Part shown: positions 38,593 to 48,618 of the stretch, piece after piece
Position numbering within the stretch: the first letter of the stretch is position 1
Layout: every line of letters starts with the position of its first letter
Assembly: GCF_011745145.1 (NCBI RefSeq)
Contig: NZ_CP050191.1
Coordinates: 1,267,991-1,331,990 of the forward strand
DNA: 64,000 bases
Direction: 5' to 3'
DNA from: Mycobacterium sp. DL440
GTDB lineage: Bacteria; Actinomycetota; Actinomycetes; Mycobacteriales; Mycobacteriaceae
Notes under the pieces: model-generated
Told to the model about the DNA's origin: nothing
Seen by the model: only the letters and a program-made list of their open reading frames with translations
Databases searched by the model: none
Position numbers and translations under genes: made by a program

Positions 38593-39443
38593 CCACCGCC
38601 ACTTGTGAGCATTCCTGGCTGCCCAGAGCATCGTGTGACGGCAGTTGCGTACATGCCGGCGGCGCCGACGCCGGCCGTCGGCTCGTGGTCTGGATCCGGA
38701 CCACGGTGCGGGTGGCCATGGCCGTTCTCCTGGCGCCCGGGGTGCCGCTGTTGGCGGTGCCGATGCCGGGCCGCTCCCACGTGCAGCGGTTCTACTGCCG
38801 GTTGATGCTGCGTTGCTTCGGGGTCCGAATCGCGTTGTCGGGCGGACCTATTCGTAACCTGCAGGGCGTACTCGTGGTCAGCGGCCACGTGTCATGGCTG
38901 GATATCTTCACGATCGGCGCGGTGCTGCCCGGCTCGTTCGTGGCCCGTGCCGACCTGGTGGAGTGGCCCGCGGTGGGCCGGCTGGCCCGGGTGATGAAGG
39001 TGATCCCGATCGATCGGTGCAGTCTGCGCCGCCTGCCTGCGGTGGTGAACACCGTCGCCGAGCGGCTCCGCGCCGGGCACACCGTGGTGGCCTTCCCGGA
39101 GGGCACCACCTGGTGCGGGCTGGCGTACGGACCGTTTCGGCCGGCGATGTTCCAGGCCGCGATCGACGCGGCCCGGCCGGTGCAGCCGTTGCGACTGACC
39201 TACCGGCACCGCGACGGCCGACCGTCGACCATCCCGTCGTTCGTGGGAGAGGACACGCTGCTGCGGTCGGTACGACGGGTCATCACCGCACGTCGCACGG
39301 TGTGCCACGTCCATGTCGGGTCGTTGCAGCTGCCCGGTGACGACCGGCGGGCGCTGGCCGCGCGCTGCGAGGCCGTGGTCCGTTCAGATCGGACTGCGCT
39401 CCAGGAGCTGCCTGGCGCTCCCGCGCACGTTCTGGTGGCCTGA
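38589..39443 (+). CDS. PlsC-type acyltransferase (Rv3026c-like)
   Basis: A 284-residue membrane-associated 1-acylglycerol-3-phosphate O-acyltransferase homologue. One N-terminal hydrophobic segment (TVRVAMAVLLAPGVPLLAVP) is followed by the catalytic HX4D motif in SGHVSWLDIF, the VIPIDR block and FPEGTTW (acyl-acceptor motif III). Coupled by ATGA to the OlsB-like gene, it is a candidate OlsA-type O-acyltransferase for a two-step aminolipid pathway; an ordinary phosphatidic-acid role is the alternative. No signal peptide cleavage is expected. iscS follows 48 bases later with its own signals. Confidence 0.88.
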   Translation: MTTATCEHSWLPRASCDGSCVHAGGADAGRRLVVWIRTTVRVAMAVLLAPGVPLLAVPMPGRSHVQRFYCRLMLRCFGVRIALSGGPIRNLQGVLVVSGHVSWLDIFTIGAVLPGSFVARADLVEWPAVGRLARVMKVIPIDRCSLRRLPAVVNTVAERLRAGHTVVAFPEGTTWCGLAYGPFRPAMFQAAIDAARPVQPLRLTYRHRDGRPSTIPSFVGEDTLLRSVRRVITARRTVCHVHVGSLQLPGDDRRALAARCEAVVRSDRTALQELPGAPAHVLVA

Positions 39444-39491
39444 CGACGGCTGGGAAGCGGGTCGGCTGCCAGCGGCTATCCTGGAGAGGTT

Positions 39492-40715
39492 ATGAGCTCC
39501 TCCGCGGGCGGGCCGGTCTATCTTGATCACGCCGCCACCACCCCGATGCACCCAGCCGCCATTGAAGCGATGACGGCTGCGCTGGCCAGCGTGGGCAATG
39601 CCTCCTCGTTGCACGGTTCGGGGCGCCTGGCCCGGCGCCGGATGGAGGAGGCCCGCGAGACGCTGGCGCGTCTGCTGGGCTGCCGCCCCTCGGAGGTGAT
39701 CTTCACCGCCGGTGGCACCGAGAGCGACAACCTTGCCGTCAAGGGCATCTACTGGGCCCGCCGCGATGCCGAGCCGAAGCGGCGCCGGATCATCACCACC
39801 GCCGTCGAGCATCACGCGGTCCTCGACGCCGTGCAGTGGTTGGTCGACCACGAGGACGCCGAGGTGACCTGGCTGCCGGTCGACGCCGAAGGTGTCGTCG
39901 CACCCGAGTCCCTGCGCTCGGCACTCGAGGGGGAGGGCGGATCCGGCGGTGCCGGCGAGGTAGCCCTGGCCAGCATCATGTGGGCCAACAACGAGGTCGG
40001 ATCGATCATGCCGATCGCCGAGCTGGCCGCCATCGCTGCTGAGTTCGACATCCCGATGCACAGCGACGCCATCCAGACAGTCGGCCAGCTACCGGTCGAT
40101 TTCGCCGCGACCGGGCTGTCGGCGATGAGCGTCGCCGCGCACAAGTTCGGCGGCCCGATGGGCGTCGGCGCGCTGGTGCTGCGGCGCGACACCGCCTGTG
40201 TGCCACTGCTACACGGCGGCGGTCAGGAACGCGACGTGCGTTCCGGGACCCCCGACGTGGCCGGTGCCGTGGCGATGGCCGCGGCCGCCGAAGTGGCCAT
40301 CGGTGCGCTCGCCGAGCACAGTTCGCGGGTGCAGGCGTTGCGGGACAGGCTGATCGACGGTGTGTTGTCCACGATCGAGGACGCCTACCTGAACGGCCCC
40401 CGGGCAGCCGGCCGGTTGCCCGCCAACACACACTTCACTTTCCGGGGCTGCGAAGGTGATTCGCTTCTGATGCTGCTCGATGCCAAGGGCGTCGAATGCT
40501 CCACCGGCTCGGCGTGTACGGCCGGCGTGGCGCAGCCGTCGCACGTCCTGATCGCCATGGGTGCAGACCCGGCCACCGCGCGCGGATCACTACGATTCTC
40601 GTTGGGACACACCAGCACCGACGCCGATGTTGACGCAGTGCTCGAGGTGCTGCCCGCGGCCGTCGAGCGGGCCCGAGAGGCGGCGCTGGCCAGTGCGGGG
40701 AGGACGTTCTCATGA
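39492..40715 (+). CDS. iscS: cysteine desulfurase
   Basis: A 407-residue PLP-dependent enzyme that releases sulfur from cysteine as a protein persulfide. The PLP Lys218 is in [10 protein letters not shown], and the catalytic Cys342 is in STGSACTAG, on the long flexible loop typical of the IscS group. Other hallmarks: [18 protein letters not shown] and [17 protein letters not shown] and GGAGAGG lie just before ATG 39492. The stop overlaps the mnmA ATG as ATGA, so the persulfide is presumably passed to MnmA for tRNA 2-thiouridine formation; supply to Fe-S assembly is also likely. Confidence 0.96.
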   Translation: MSSSAGGPVYLDHAATTPMHPAAIEAMTAALASVGNASSLHGSGRLARRRMEEARETLARLLGCRPSEVIFTAGGTESDNLAVKGIYWARRDAEPKRRRIITTAVEHHAVLDAVQWLVDHEDAEVTWLPVDAEGVVAPESLRSALEGEGGSGGAGEVALASIMWANNEVGSIMPIAELAAIAAEFDIPMHSDAIQTVGQLPVDFAATGLSAMSVAAHKFGGPMGVGALVLRRDTACVPLLHGGGQERDVRSGTPDVAGAVAMAAAAEVAIGALAEHSSRVQALRDRLIDGVLSTIEDAYLNGPRAAGRLPANTHFTFRGCEGDSLLMLLDAKGVECSTGSACTAGVAQPSHVLIAMGADPATARGSLRFSLGHTSTDADVDAVLEVLPAAVERAREAALASAGRTFS

Positions 40716-41782
40716 GAGTCCTGGTCGCGATGAGCGGCGGCGTGGATTCCTCGGTGGCTGCCGCCCGGATGGTCGACGCCGGTCATGATGTCGTCGGAGT
40801 GCACATGGCGCTCTCGTCGGCGCCCGGTACGTTGCGCACCGGATCACGTGGATGCTGCTCCAAGGAGGACGCGGGCGATGCCCGCCGGGTGGCCGATATC
40901 CTCGACATCCCGTTCTATGTCTGGGATTTCGCTGATCGGTTCAAAGACGACGTGATCGACGACTTCGTCGAGTCCTACGCCCGCGGCGAGACCCCGAACC
41001 CCTGTGTGCGATGCAATGAGCGGATCAAGTTCTCCGCGCTGGCGGCGCGCGCGCTGGCGCTCGGCTTCGACGCCGTGGCTACCGGTCACTACGCGCGGCT
41101 GACCGATGGGCGGCTGCGCCGCGCCGTCGATGCCGACAAGGACCAGTCCTATGTGCTCGGTGTGCTGACCGCCGAGCAGCTCTCACATGCGATCTTCCCG
41201 ATCGGTGACACCCCCAAACCGCAGATCCGGGCCGAGGCCGCCGAGCGTGGCCTGGCTGTCGCGGAAAAGCCCGACAGCCATGACATCTGCTTCATCCCGT
41301 CGGGGGATACCCAGGCGTTTCTGGGCGCCCGCATCGGCATCCGCCGCGGCGCGGTGGTCGACGACAGTGGCACGGTGCTCGCCGAACACGAAGGCGTGCA
41401 CGGCTTCACGATCGGACAGCGCAAGGGCCTGGGCATCGAGGGACCAGGCGCCGACGGCCGCCCGCGCTATGTCACCGCGATCGATGCCGAGACCGGCACG
41501 GTGCGGGTCGGGGCCGTCGAGGACCTCGAGCTGTGGGAGTTGACCGGCGACAAGCCGGTGTTCACCAGTGGAACCGCGCTGCAGGGACCGGTGGAATGCC
41601 AGATTCAGGTGCGTGCCCACGGCGGGATCGCCGACGCGGTCGCCGAGCTGTGCGACGGCCGGTTGGTGGTGTCCCTGCGGGCGCCGCTGCGGGGGGTCGC
41701 TCCCGGCCAGACCATGGTGCTGTACCGGCCCGACGCCGAGGGCGACGAGGTCATCGCCAGCGCGACCATCGCACACGCGTGA
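40712..41782 (+). CDS. mnmA: tRNA-specific 2-thiouridylase
   Basis: A 356-residue enzyme that thiolates U34 of tRNA(Lys, Glu, Gln). The PP-loop SGGVDSS is at residues 8-14; the catalytic Cys pair is Cys101 ([12 protein letters not shown]) and Cys193 (SHDICFIP), matching the two cysteines of the E. coli enzyme. TGHYAR and KDQSYVLG are conserved contacts. It overlaps iscS by ATGA, and its own stop overlaps the start of the next gene as GTGA, so three genes are coupled. M. tuberculosis has iscS-trmU in the same order. Confidence 0.96.
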   Translation: MRVLVAMSGGVDSSVAAARMVDAGHDVVGVHMALSSAPGTLRTGSRGCCSKEDAGDARRVADILDIPFYVWDFADRFKDDVIDDFVESYARGETPNPCVRCNERIKFSALAARALALGFDAVATGHYARLTDGRLRRAVDADKDQSYVLGVLTAEQLSHAIFPIGDTPKPQIRAEAAERGLAVAEKPDSHDICFIPSGDTQAFLGARIGIRRGAVVDDSGTVLAEHEGVHGFTIGQRKGLGIEGPGADGRPRYVTAIDAETGTVRVGAVEDLELWELTGDKPVFTSGTALQGPVECQIQVRAHGGIADAVAELCDGRLVVSLRAPLRGVAPGQTMVLYRPDAEGDEVIASATIAHA

Positions 41783-42789
41783 GCGTCTTCGCAGCGGCCA
41801 CCGGCATCGGATCCTGGCCGGGCACGTCGCCGCGGGCCGCCGCCGAAGTCGTCGTCGGTGAACTGCACACCCTGTCGCACCTCGTGGAGCTGCCGGCGCG
41901 GGGGATCGGTGCCGACCTGATCGGCCGGGCCGGGGCCCTGCTGGTCGACTTCGGGATCGACACCGTGCCGCGCGGGTACCGCATCGCCTCGGGGCGCAGC
42001 AGCGCGTTGCGGCGGGCGGTGAGTCTGCTCGGTGAGGACATCGACGCACTGGAGGAGGCGTGGGAGCGCGCCGGACTGCGGGGCAGTGGACGTGCCGTCA
42101 AGGTGCAGGCGCCCGGCCCGATCACGCTTGCCGCTCAGCTGGAGATGCCCAACGGGCACCGGGCCATCACCGATCGCGGTGCGCTGCGGGATCTTTCGGC
42201 CTCGCTTGCCGAGGGGCTGGCCGCCCACCGCGCCGAGGTGGCCCGCCGCTTGGAGACGCCGGTCGTGGTGCAACTCGACGAGCCGTCACTGCCCGCCGCG
42301 CTGGCCGGCCGGCTGTCCGGGGTGACCAGCTTCACCCCGGTGCATCCGGTGGATGAGCCGTTGGCGATGAACCTGCTCGGCGAGTGCGTGGCGGCGGTCG
42401 GCTGCGAGGTCGCGCTGCACAGCTGTGCACCCGAACTGCCGTGGAAGTCGTTGTTGCGCAGTGCTTTTCACGCAGTATCGGTTGACGTGGCCACCCTGAC
42501 ACCTGCGGACCTGGACGGGATCGGGGAGTTCGTCGACTCAGGGCGGACCGTGCTGCTCGGAGTGGTGCCATCGACCGCACCCGAGGCCAGTCCCTCGGTC
42601 GAAGAGGTCGCCAAGGCCGCTGTGGCCCTGACCGACCGACTGGGTTTCGCTCGGGATGTACTGCGCGACCGCATCGGCATCACGCCGTCTTGCGGGCTGG
42701 CCGGCGCCACGTCGCAGTGGGCGCGCACCGCGGTGGAGCTCACGCAGAAGGCCGCTGATGCCTTCGCCGAAGATCCGGACGCGATCTAG
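41779..42789 (+). CDS. MetE-like (B12-independent methionine synthase family) protein, Rv3015c-like
   Basis: A 336-residue protein of the UROD/MetE-like C-terminal family. It starts [22 protein letters not shown] (the GIGSWPG block is typical), includes the [19 protein letters not shown] segment, [12 protein letters not shown] and [11 protein letters not shown] with His and Cys as potential zinc ligands. The length is half that of full MetE, corresponding to the catalytic half only, so methionine synthesis itself is unproven. GTG 41779 overlaps the mnmA stop (GTGA). In M. tuberculosis the homologue lies several genes away from mnmA. Confidence 0.88.
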   Translation: MSVFAAATGIGSWPGTSPRAAAEVVVGELHTLSHLVELPARGIGADLIGRAGALLVDFGIDTVPRGYRIASGRSSALRRAVSLLGEDIDALEEAWERAGLRGSGRAVKVQAPGPITLAAQLEMPNGHRAITDRGALRDLSASLAEGLAAHRAEVARRLETPVVVQLDEPSLPAALAGRLSGVTSFTPVHPVDEPLAMNLLGECVAAVGCEVALHSCAPELPWKSLLRSAFHAVSVDVATLTPADLDGIGEFVDSGRTVLLGVVPSTAPEASPSVEEVAKAAVALTDRLGFARDVLRDRIGITPSCGLAGATSQWARTAVELTQKAADAFAEDPDAI

Positions 42790-42794
42790 TTAAA

Positions 42795-42810
42795 GCAACC
42801 AAAAGGTTGC
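42795..42810. promoter_or_regulatory. perfect palindrome GCAACC-AAAA-GGTTGC
   Basis: A 6+4+6 perfect inverted repeat 6 bases after the MetE-like stop and directly before the ArsR remnant. ArsR-type regulators bind 12-2-12-like AT-cored palindromes at their own promoters, so it may be the old autoregulatory operator. A weak terminator is the alternative, as no T-run follows. Confidence 0.5.
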
Positions 42811-43103
42811 GCTTGGCTGTACGCGGTCGATCCCAACCGGTTACGCATCGTGACCCGGCTCTGTGAGGGTGGCCCGTGTTCGACGGTGCAACTGACGCAG
42901 GTGATTCCGGTGACACGTCAGGCCGCACCAAGCACTTGCTGCTGCTGGAGGCGGTGGGTCTGGTGACCAGTGATCGCGAGGGCCGCGAACGGATCTGGCG
43001 GATCCAGCCCGAACCGCTGGTGCGGGCCGGCGACTACCTGACGGCGCTGTCGCGGCGCTGGGACAGTGCGATCGACCGGTTGCGGGCCTACGTCGAGGAC
43101 TAG
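42811..43103 (+). pseudogene. ArsR-family regulator, frameshifted and lacking a start
   Basis: Joined across two frames the sequence reads as an ArsR winged helix: LYAVDPNRLRIVTRLCEGGP and STVQLTQVIPVTRQAA in one frame, then KHLLLLEAVGLVTSDREGRE and RIWRIQPEPLVRAGDYLTAL in the next, ending YVED at 43103. The break is at about base 42927, where one base is missing from an expected QAATKHL. No ATG, GTG or TTG fits ahead of the first segment, so the N-terminus has been lost as well. The end overlaps the convergent FadD stop by 4 bases. The gene is very probably inactive. Confidence 0.8.
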
Positions 43104-44674
43104 TTACCCCGCAGCTCCCGGCGCAGGATCTTGCCCGCCGAAGACTTGGGGATCGCGTCGATGAACTCGACCTGGCGCACCTTCTTGTAGGGCGCTACCA
43201 GGCCGGCCACGAACGCCATCACTTCATCGCCGCTCAACTCGGATGAAGGCTGTTTGACCACAAAGGCTTTCGGTACTTCTTCGCCGGATTCCCTGTCCTG
43301 TACCCCGATCACCGCGGCATCGGCGATGTCGGGGTGGCCCAGCAGCACGGATTCCAGCTCGGCTGGTGGCACCTGGTACCCCTTGTATTTGATCAGTTCC
43401 TTCAGCCGGTCGACGACGTAGACGCAGCCGCTGGAATCCACCTGGGCCAGATCCCCGGTGTGCAGGAACCCGTCGGCGTCGACGGTCTCCTGGGTGGCCT
43501 CCTCATTGTTGAGATAGCCGGCCATGACGTTGGGTCCCTTGAACCAGAGTTCGCCGGTCGCGCTCAAACCTTCTGCCGGGATGTTGATCTCATCGCCGGT
43601 GTCGGGGTCGACCAGCTTGCTCACGCTGTTGGGGACGGTCCAGCCGCATGAGTCCAGCGGTGCGACCGTGCCGACCGTCGCCAGCCCGCCGTCATGCGGG
43701 GTGATGTGACTGACCGGGCTCAGCTCGCTCATGCCGTAGCCTTGAGAAACAGTGCAGCCCAACCGATCCGCCACAGCCCGGCCAAGGTCGGCATCGAGCG
43801 ATGCCGCACCGGACAGCACGGCCCGCAGCGACGACAGATCATACGAGTCGACCATGGGGTGCTTGGCCAGGGCGACGGCCACCGGCGGGGCGATGTAGAC
43901 GAACGTGCACCGGTGGGTCGCGATGTTGTCCAGGAATTCACCGAGATCGAACGACGGCATGATCACCATCCGGGCGCGGGCATGCAGGGCGGCGTTGAGC
44001 AGCACCGTCATGCCGTAGATGTGGAAGAACGGCAGCACGGCCAACAGTCGGTCATCGGAGGTCAGCCCCTGCAGTGGGCGGATCTGCGCCACATTGGCGG
44101 TCAGGTTCGCGTGGGTGAGCATGACGCCCTTGGGATTGGCGGTGGTGCCCGAGCTGTACGGGAGCGCGGCCAAGTGGCCGGCCGGATCGAAGCTCACATC
44201 GGGTGCCGGGCCCGTCGCGCCGATTCCGTGGCCGTCGAGTACCACCACCTGGTCCTCGCCGAGACCGGCGCCTGCTGCTCCCTCCAAGGCCTGCGGCAGC
44301 AGGGCATTCACCGTGACCAGCAGGCGCGCCTTGGAATCATTCAGTTGCTTGGCGATGTCACGCGCGGTGAACAGCGCGTTGACCGTGGTGGCCGTGGCGC
44401 CCGCGCGCAGGATGCCGTGAAATGCGATCGCGAACCCTGAACTGTTGGGGGACAACAGGGCCACCACATCGCCCACACCGATTCCGCGTGCCGCCAGCCC
44501 GCCGGCGAACGCATCGATCCGGCGCACCAGATCGCCGTAGCTGGTCTCGGTACCGGACTTGGCGTCCACCAGGGCGATCCGGCCGGCATCGTCCGCCGAC
44601 ATGTCGGCGAAGAGGTAGTCGTAGACGCTGACGGCGGGCAGGTCGACGTCGGGGAAGGGGCTGGCAAAACTCAT
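43100..44674 (-). CDS. AMP-forming acyl/aryl-CoA ligase (FadD / 4-coumarate-CoA ligase type)
   Basis: A 524-residue adenylate-forming CoA ligase. Motifs: the P-loop-like YSSGTTANPKGVMLTH (residues 173-188), SQGYGMSELSPVSH (A5), the hinge region TGDLAQVDSSGCVYVVDRLK with the A8 Arg/Lys, YKGYQVPPAELESVLL and the C-terminal catalytic Lys in IPKSSAGKILRREL. The overall pattern is closest to 4-coumarate-CoA ligase-like proteins acting on aromatic or medium-chain acids. The ATG at 44674 is preceded by GGAAA. It lies 12 bases after a YjbR-like gene and downstream of glpK-glpD on the same strand, possibly in one transcript. Confidence 0.93.
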   Translation of the reverse strand: MSFASPFPDVDLPAVSVYDYLFADMSADDAGRIALVDAKSGTETSYGDLVRRIDAFAGGLAARGIGVGDVVALLSPNSSGFAIAFHGILRAGATATTVNALFTARDIAKQLNDSKARLLVTVNALLPQALEGAAGAGLGEDQVVVLDGHGIGATGPAPDVSFDPAGHLAALPYSSGTTANPKGVMLTHANLTANVAQIRPLQGLTSDDRLLAVLPFFHIYGMTVLLNAALHARARMVIMPSFDLGEFLDNIATHRCTFVYIAPPVAVALAKHPMVDSYDLSSLRAVLSGAASLDADLGRAVADRLGCTVSQGYGMSELSPVSHITPHDGGLATVGTVAPLDSCGWTVPNSVSKLVDPDTGDEINIPAEGLSATGELWFKGPNVMAGYLNNEEATQETVDADGFLHTGDLAQVDSSGCVYVVDRLKELIKYKGYQVPPAELESVLLGHPDIADAAVIGVQDRESGEEVPKAFVVKQPSSELSGDEVMAFVAGLVAPYKKVRQVEFIDAIPKSSAGKILRRELRGN

Positions 44675-44686
44675 GGCTGTTTCCGA

Positions 44687-45088
44687 TCAGTTCTCGTCGA
44701 GTTGTTTGATGAGGCGGCGTGCGGCGGTCAACCGGAACGAGGCGTCGACGAGTTCGCGCACCTCGCCCCAATCCACCTTTGCCGCAGTGAAGTCCAGGCC
44801 GAGCCAGCCGAAGGGGCCCATGTAGGCCGGGAAGAAGAAACGGCTGTCCTGCTCGAGCGCCCGGCGGTCACTCTCGTCGACCTTGATCAGTAGCGAATGG
44901 GGATACGGCACCATTTCGCCGCGGCTCTCGGGTTTGACGTTGCCGCCGTACATGGCGAACATCTTCGGTGCGCAGAACACCGGCCGACCCCAGGAGATCT
45001 TCTCGAACGCCTCGGGAAATCCCAGCGCAACGGTGCGGAGTTCGGCCAGGCCCGGGTCGTCGTCGGTGAACATGATCGGGTGCGGCAT
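44687..45088 (-). CDS. MmcQ/YjbR family protein
   Basis: A 133-residue protein with the YjbR double-wing DNA-binding-like fold. Typical segments are LRTVALGFPEAFEKISWGRP, a KMFAMYGG strand, LLIKVDESDRRALEQDSRFF and FGWLGLDFTAAKVDWGEVRELVDASFRL (here cited in parts). The conserved W-GRP-F and W..V-ELV-SF pattern defines the family, whose function is unknown despite the CyaY/DNA-binding resemblance. ATG 45088 is chosen over upstream in-frame codons because it gives the family length. It precedes the FadD gene by 12 bases. Confidence 0.85.
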   Translation of the reverse strand: MPHPIMFTDDDPGLAELRTVALGFPEAFEKISWGRPVFCAPKMFAMYGGNVKPESRGEMVPYPHSLLIKVDESDRRALEQDSRFFFPAYMGPFGWLGLDFTAAKVDWGEVRELVDASFRLTAARRLIKQLDEN

Positions 45089-45128
45089 GTTCGTCAGGGT
45101 AGCTGTGCCGTCGTGACGACCGTGCCGG

Positions 45129-46886
45129 CTATCGGTGTGCGTGTGAGTTGAGTGGCTGCGGTCCATCGCTCGCGACCGGTGACGCACTTCGCGGATCAGG
45201 GGCGCCCTTGCGGATCGCGTCGGCACTGAGATCGTCGGGTTGACGCTGCGATTCGATCTCTGCCTCCACTCTGGCGCGGTACTGCGCGACTTCTCGACGG
45301 GTGTGCACTTCGTCCCAGTTCAACAACGGTGCGGCCAATTCGGCGACGGACTGTGCGGCGTCCACCCCGCGGTCGGCCGTGTCGATCGACATCCGGGTCC
45401 GTCGGGTAAGGATGTCCTCGAGGTGCAATGCACCTTCGTGCGATACCGCGTAGACCACCTCGGCACGTAGGTAGGGCCCGTGCGGGGTGATCGGCCGAGC
45501 CAGCCCCCGATCCGCCTCGATCAACGCCAGTACCTCGGTGATCGCACTGCCGTAACGCCCGAGCAGATGTTCAATGGTGGCCACCGGTAGGCCGCTGTCA
45601 GCCGACAGCCGGGACCGGCCGGCCCACATCTCGTGATAGCCGTCCGCACCGAGGAGCGGAAGCCGTTCAGTGCGCGAGTTCTCACTGGGCCGGCCGCGCA
45701 GTGCCTCGTCCACCGCATCCTTAGCCATTACCCGGTAGGTGGTGTACTTGCCGCCTGCGATGACGACGAGCCCATCAGCTGGGCTCACGACCGCGTGTTC
45801 GCGGGACAGTTTGGCGGTCTCATCGGAGTGTCCGGCGAGTAGAGGACGTAAGCCGGCGTAGACCCCCACGATGTCGTCTCGGCTGATCGGGCTTTCCAGC
45901 AGCCTGTTCACCTGCGTCAGGATGTAGTCGATATCGGAGGCGGTGGCCGCGGGATGGGCCAGATCCAGATCCCAGCTGGTATCGGTGGTGCCGATCAGCC
46001 AGTGCTGCTCGCTCCACGGGCAGGGGATCACGAACAGCAGGCTCTTCGGGGTTTCGGTGACGATGCCGACGCGGGAATCGATTGCCGCGCGGGGCACTAC
46101 GATGTGTACGCCTTTGGATGCGTGCACCCGGAACCGGCCCTGCTTTCCGAGGGCCTTCTGGACCTCGTCAGTCCATGCCCCGGTGGCGTTGATCGTCACC
46201 CTGGCCCGGACCTCGATCTCGTTGTCGCCCTCCACATCGACCACGCGGGCGCCGACGACTCGGCCATTCTTCTCGAGAAATCCGACCGCCCGGGCGCTGT
46301 TGGCGCACAATGCGCCGTAACCGGCCGCGGTCCTGGCGAGCATCAAGGTGTGCCGCGCATCATCTAGGTGGCCTTCGTAGAAACGCACCCCTCCGCGGAC
46401 GGTACCGCTCTTGCCGCCGGGAAACCTCTGCTCTGTCTTGCGCTTTCCCAGATGCCGGTGGTGGGCCGGTACCCCCCGGCCCGCGCCGAGCGCGTCGTAG
46501 ACGCCAACTCCTGCGCCCACCCACACACGGTCCCGCGCCGCGCGGGTCAGCGGATAGAGGAACTCCACTGGCCGGGCCAGGTGTGGTGCGAGAGTCTCCA
46601 GGATCAGCGAGCGCTCCCTCAGAGCCTCAAAGACCAGACCGAAGTCGAGCTGTTTGAGATACCGCAGGCCGCCGTGCACGAGTTTCGATGAGCGACTGGA
46701 TGTTCCGGACGCATAGTCGCGCGCCTCGACCAGGCCGACGGTCAACCCTCGGGTCACTGCGTCGAGGGCCACACCCGCGCCGACCACACCCGCACCGATC
46801 ACCAGTACGTCGAGTTCGGTATCGGCCATCGCGGCCAGCGCATCCCGGCGGGATTGCGGATCGAGGGCGACGGGGGAGAGCGGCAT
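45129..46886 (-). CDS. glpD: FAD-dependent glycerol-3-phosphate dehydrogenase
   Basis: A 585-residue membrane-associated flavoenzyme that oxidises glycerol-3-phosphate to dihydroxyacetone phosphate and feeds electrons to menaquinone. The FAD motif is VLVIGAGVVGAGVALDA; TSSRSSKLVHGGLRYLKQL, the FYEGHLDDARHTL block, WLIGTTDTSWD and GLRPLLAG are all family hallmarks, and VIAGGKYTTYR completes the FAD site. The C-terminal domain ends with VARYRARVEAE-like sequence. ATG 46886 gives the same length as M. tuberculosis GlpD2; a TTG at 46923 would add 12 residues. It follows glpK by 56 bases and both are needed for growth on glycerol. Confidence 0.95.
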   Translation of the reverse strand: MPLSPVALDPQSRRDALAAMADTELDVLVIGAGVVGAGVALDAVTRGLTVGLVEARDYASGTSSRSSKLVHGGLRYLKQLDFGLVFEALRERSLILETLAPHLARPVEFLYPLTRAARDRVWVGAGVGVYDALGAGRGVPAHHRHLGKRKTEQRFPGGKSGTVRGGVRFYEGHLDDARHTLMLARTAAGYGALCANSARAVGFLEKNGRVVGARVVDVEGDNEIEVRARVTINATGAWTDEVQKALGKQGRFRVHASKGVHIVVPRAAIDSRVGIVTETPKSLLFVIPCPWSEQHWLIGTTDTSWDLDLAHPAATASDIDYILTQVNRLLESPISRDDIVGVYAGLRPLLAGHSDETAKLSREHAVVSPADGLVVIAGGKYTTYRVMAKDAVDEALRGRPSENSRTERLPLLGADGYHEMWAGRSRLSADSGLPVATIEHLLGRYGSAITEVLALIEADRGLARPITPHGPYLRAEVVYAVSHEGALHLEDILTRRTRMSIDTADRGVDAAQSVAELAAPLLNWDEVHTRREVAQYRARVEAEIESQRQPDDLSADAIRKGAPDPRSASPVASDGPQPLNSHAHR

Positions 46887-46942
46887 CAGTGCATCCGTTT
46901 CTTGAGAATTGTTGGTAGTCAAGGTCTTGGGGAGGCCTGGGC

Positions 46943-48460
46943 TCAGTCGACCTCGACCCAGTCCAGGGTGCGGTCGACGGCCTTGCGCCAGCCTCGGTGG
47001 CCACGCTCGCGTTCGGCGTCGTCCCAGCGGGGATGCCAGCGCTGGCTCTCGTGCCAGTTCCGTCGCAGCTCGTCGGTCGTCGTCCAGAAGCCCACGGCCA
47101 GGCCGGCGGCGTAGGCGGCGCCCAATGCGGTGGTCTCGGCGACCACCGGCCGGCTCACCGGTATGCCGAGCACATCGGCCTGGATCTGCATACACAGGTT
47201 GTTCGCGGTGACCCCGCCGTCGACCCGGAGCACTTCCAGGCGCACCCCGGAATCCTGGTACATAGCGTCGGCAACGTCTCGGCTCTGATAGCAGATCGCT
47301 TCGAGGGTGGCTCGGGCGATATGGGCGTTGGTGTGGTAGTGGGTGAGGCCCACGATGGCGCCCCTGGCGTCAGATCGCCAGTACGGGGCGAACAGGCCGG
47401 AGAACGCCGGGACGAAGTACAGCCCGCTGGAGTCACTCACCTGCGCAGCCAGCGATTCACTATGTGCCGCACCGGAGATGATGCCGAGCTGGTCGCGCAG
47501 CCACTGCACAGCGGACCCGGTGACCGCGATCGATCCCTCGAGGGCGTAACAGGGGGCGTGGCCACCGAACTGGTAGCACACGGTGGTGACGAGCCCGTTG
47601 CCGGAGCGCACCAGCTGTTGGCCGGTGTTGAGCAACAGGAAGTTACCGGTTCCGTAGGTGTTCTTGGCCTCGCCCGCCGATAGGCACAGCTGTCCGATCA
47701 TGGCGGCTTGTTGGTCGCCCACGGCCGCGCCGATCGGGATGGCGGCACCCAGTGGACCACGAGAGGTGGTGTGACCGTATAGATCTGGCGTCGACGAGGG
47801 CAGAATCCGAGGGAGCATCTGCCGAGGCACGCCGAACAACGCCAGCAGCTCGTCATCCCAGTCCAGGGTCTGCAGATTCATCAGCATCGTGCGGCTGGCG
47901 TTGGTCACATCGGTGAGGTGGACACCGCTGTCTACACCGCCGGTCAGGTTCCACAGCAGCCAGGAATCGATGGTTCCGAACAGGGCGTCACCACGGTCGG
48001 CGGCGGCGCGCACGCCGTCGACGTTGTCGAGGATCCAGGCCAGCTTGCCGCCGGAGAAGTATGTCGCCGGCGGCAATCCGGCCTTGTGTCTGATGGTTTC
48101 GCCCGCGGAGGTGGCGGCCAGTCCGGCTGCGATCCGGTCTGTACGGGTGTCCTGCCAGACGATGGCATGGTGGTACGGCCGCCCGGTAAGCCGGTTCCAC
48201 ACGACGGTGGTCTCGCGTTGGTTGGCGATGCCCAGGGCCGCGAGGTCGGTTGAGGCCAGGCCGTGTTCGTTGAGGGCGGACTGGAGCACCGCCGACGTGC
48301 GTTCCCAGATCTCCACCGGATTGTGTTCAACCCAGCCGGGTTTGGGTGTTATCTGCTGGTGTTCGAGTTGGCTGTGCGCGACGACACGGCCACCGTGGTC
48401 GAACACCATGAATCGGGTACTGGTTGTGCCCTGGTCGATCGCGCCGACGAAATCCGGCAT
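46943..48460 (-). CDS. glpK: glycerol kinase
   Basis: A 505-residue kinase of the FGGY family that phosphorylates glycerol with ATP. The N-terminal [16 protein letters not shown] is the phosphate-1 motif; [30 protein letters not shown] and [12 protein letters not shown] are signature segments, and [14 protein letters not shown] with [15 protein letters not shown] is the C-terminal ATP site. ATG 48460 is preceded by GGAAGGACC. It is first in the glpK-glpD unit and divergent from the MHS transporter operon. No glycerol facilitator gene is present in the window. Confidence 0.96.
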   Translation of the reverse strand: MPDFVGAIDQGTTSTRFMVFDHGGRVVAHSQLEHQQITPKPGWVEHNPVEIWERTSAVLQSALNEHGLASTDLAALGIANQRETTVVWNRLTGRPYHHAIVWQDTRTDRIAAGLAATSAGETIRHKAGLPPATYFSGGKLAWILDNVDGVRAAADRGDALFGTIDSWLLWNLTGGVDSGVHLTDVTNASRTMLMNLQTLDWDDELLALFGVPRQMLPRILPSSTPDLYGHTTSRGPLGAAIPIGAAVGDQQAAMIGQLCLSAGEAKNTYGTGNFLLLNTGQQLVRSGNGLVTTVCYQFGGHAPCYALEGSIAVTGSAVQWLRDQLGIISGAAHSESLAAQVSDSSGLYFVPAFSGLFAPYWRSDARGAIVGLTHYHTNAHIARATLEAICYQSRDVADAMYQDSGVRLEVLRVDGGVTANNLCMQIQADVLGIPVSRPVVAETTALGAAYAAGLAVGFWTTTDELRRNWHESQRWHPRWDDAERERGHRGWRKAVDRTLDWVEVD

Positions 48461-48581
48461 CAGGCAGGTCCTTCCGTGATCGGTGAACGGATTGCGAGCA
48501 GCTTCGATGTGGCGGATCGTTGGGTCGTCAGCGGTGGGACCCCGCGATCAGGTATTTGTGCTGGTGAATTCGCCAAAGTTG

Positions 48582-48611
48582 TTGACACCGTTTTCACCAC
48601 GCGCTTACAGT
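48582..48611 (+). promoter_or_regulatory. consensus SigA-type promoter of the transporter/flavoprotein operon
   Basis: TTGACA at 48582-48587 and TACAGT at 48606-48611 are separated by 18 bases, a textbook housekeeping promoter and the best one in the window. Transcription should begin near 48618, so the mRNA would have a leader of about 80 bases before ATG 48697. Confidence 0.75.
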
Positions 48612-48618
48612 AACGCTT

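Noticed and set aside
42795..42810. Intrinsic terminator of the MetE-like gene
   Set aside because: The stem is only 6 bp and no T-run follows, so an operator reading is preferred, though not proven.
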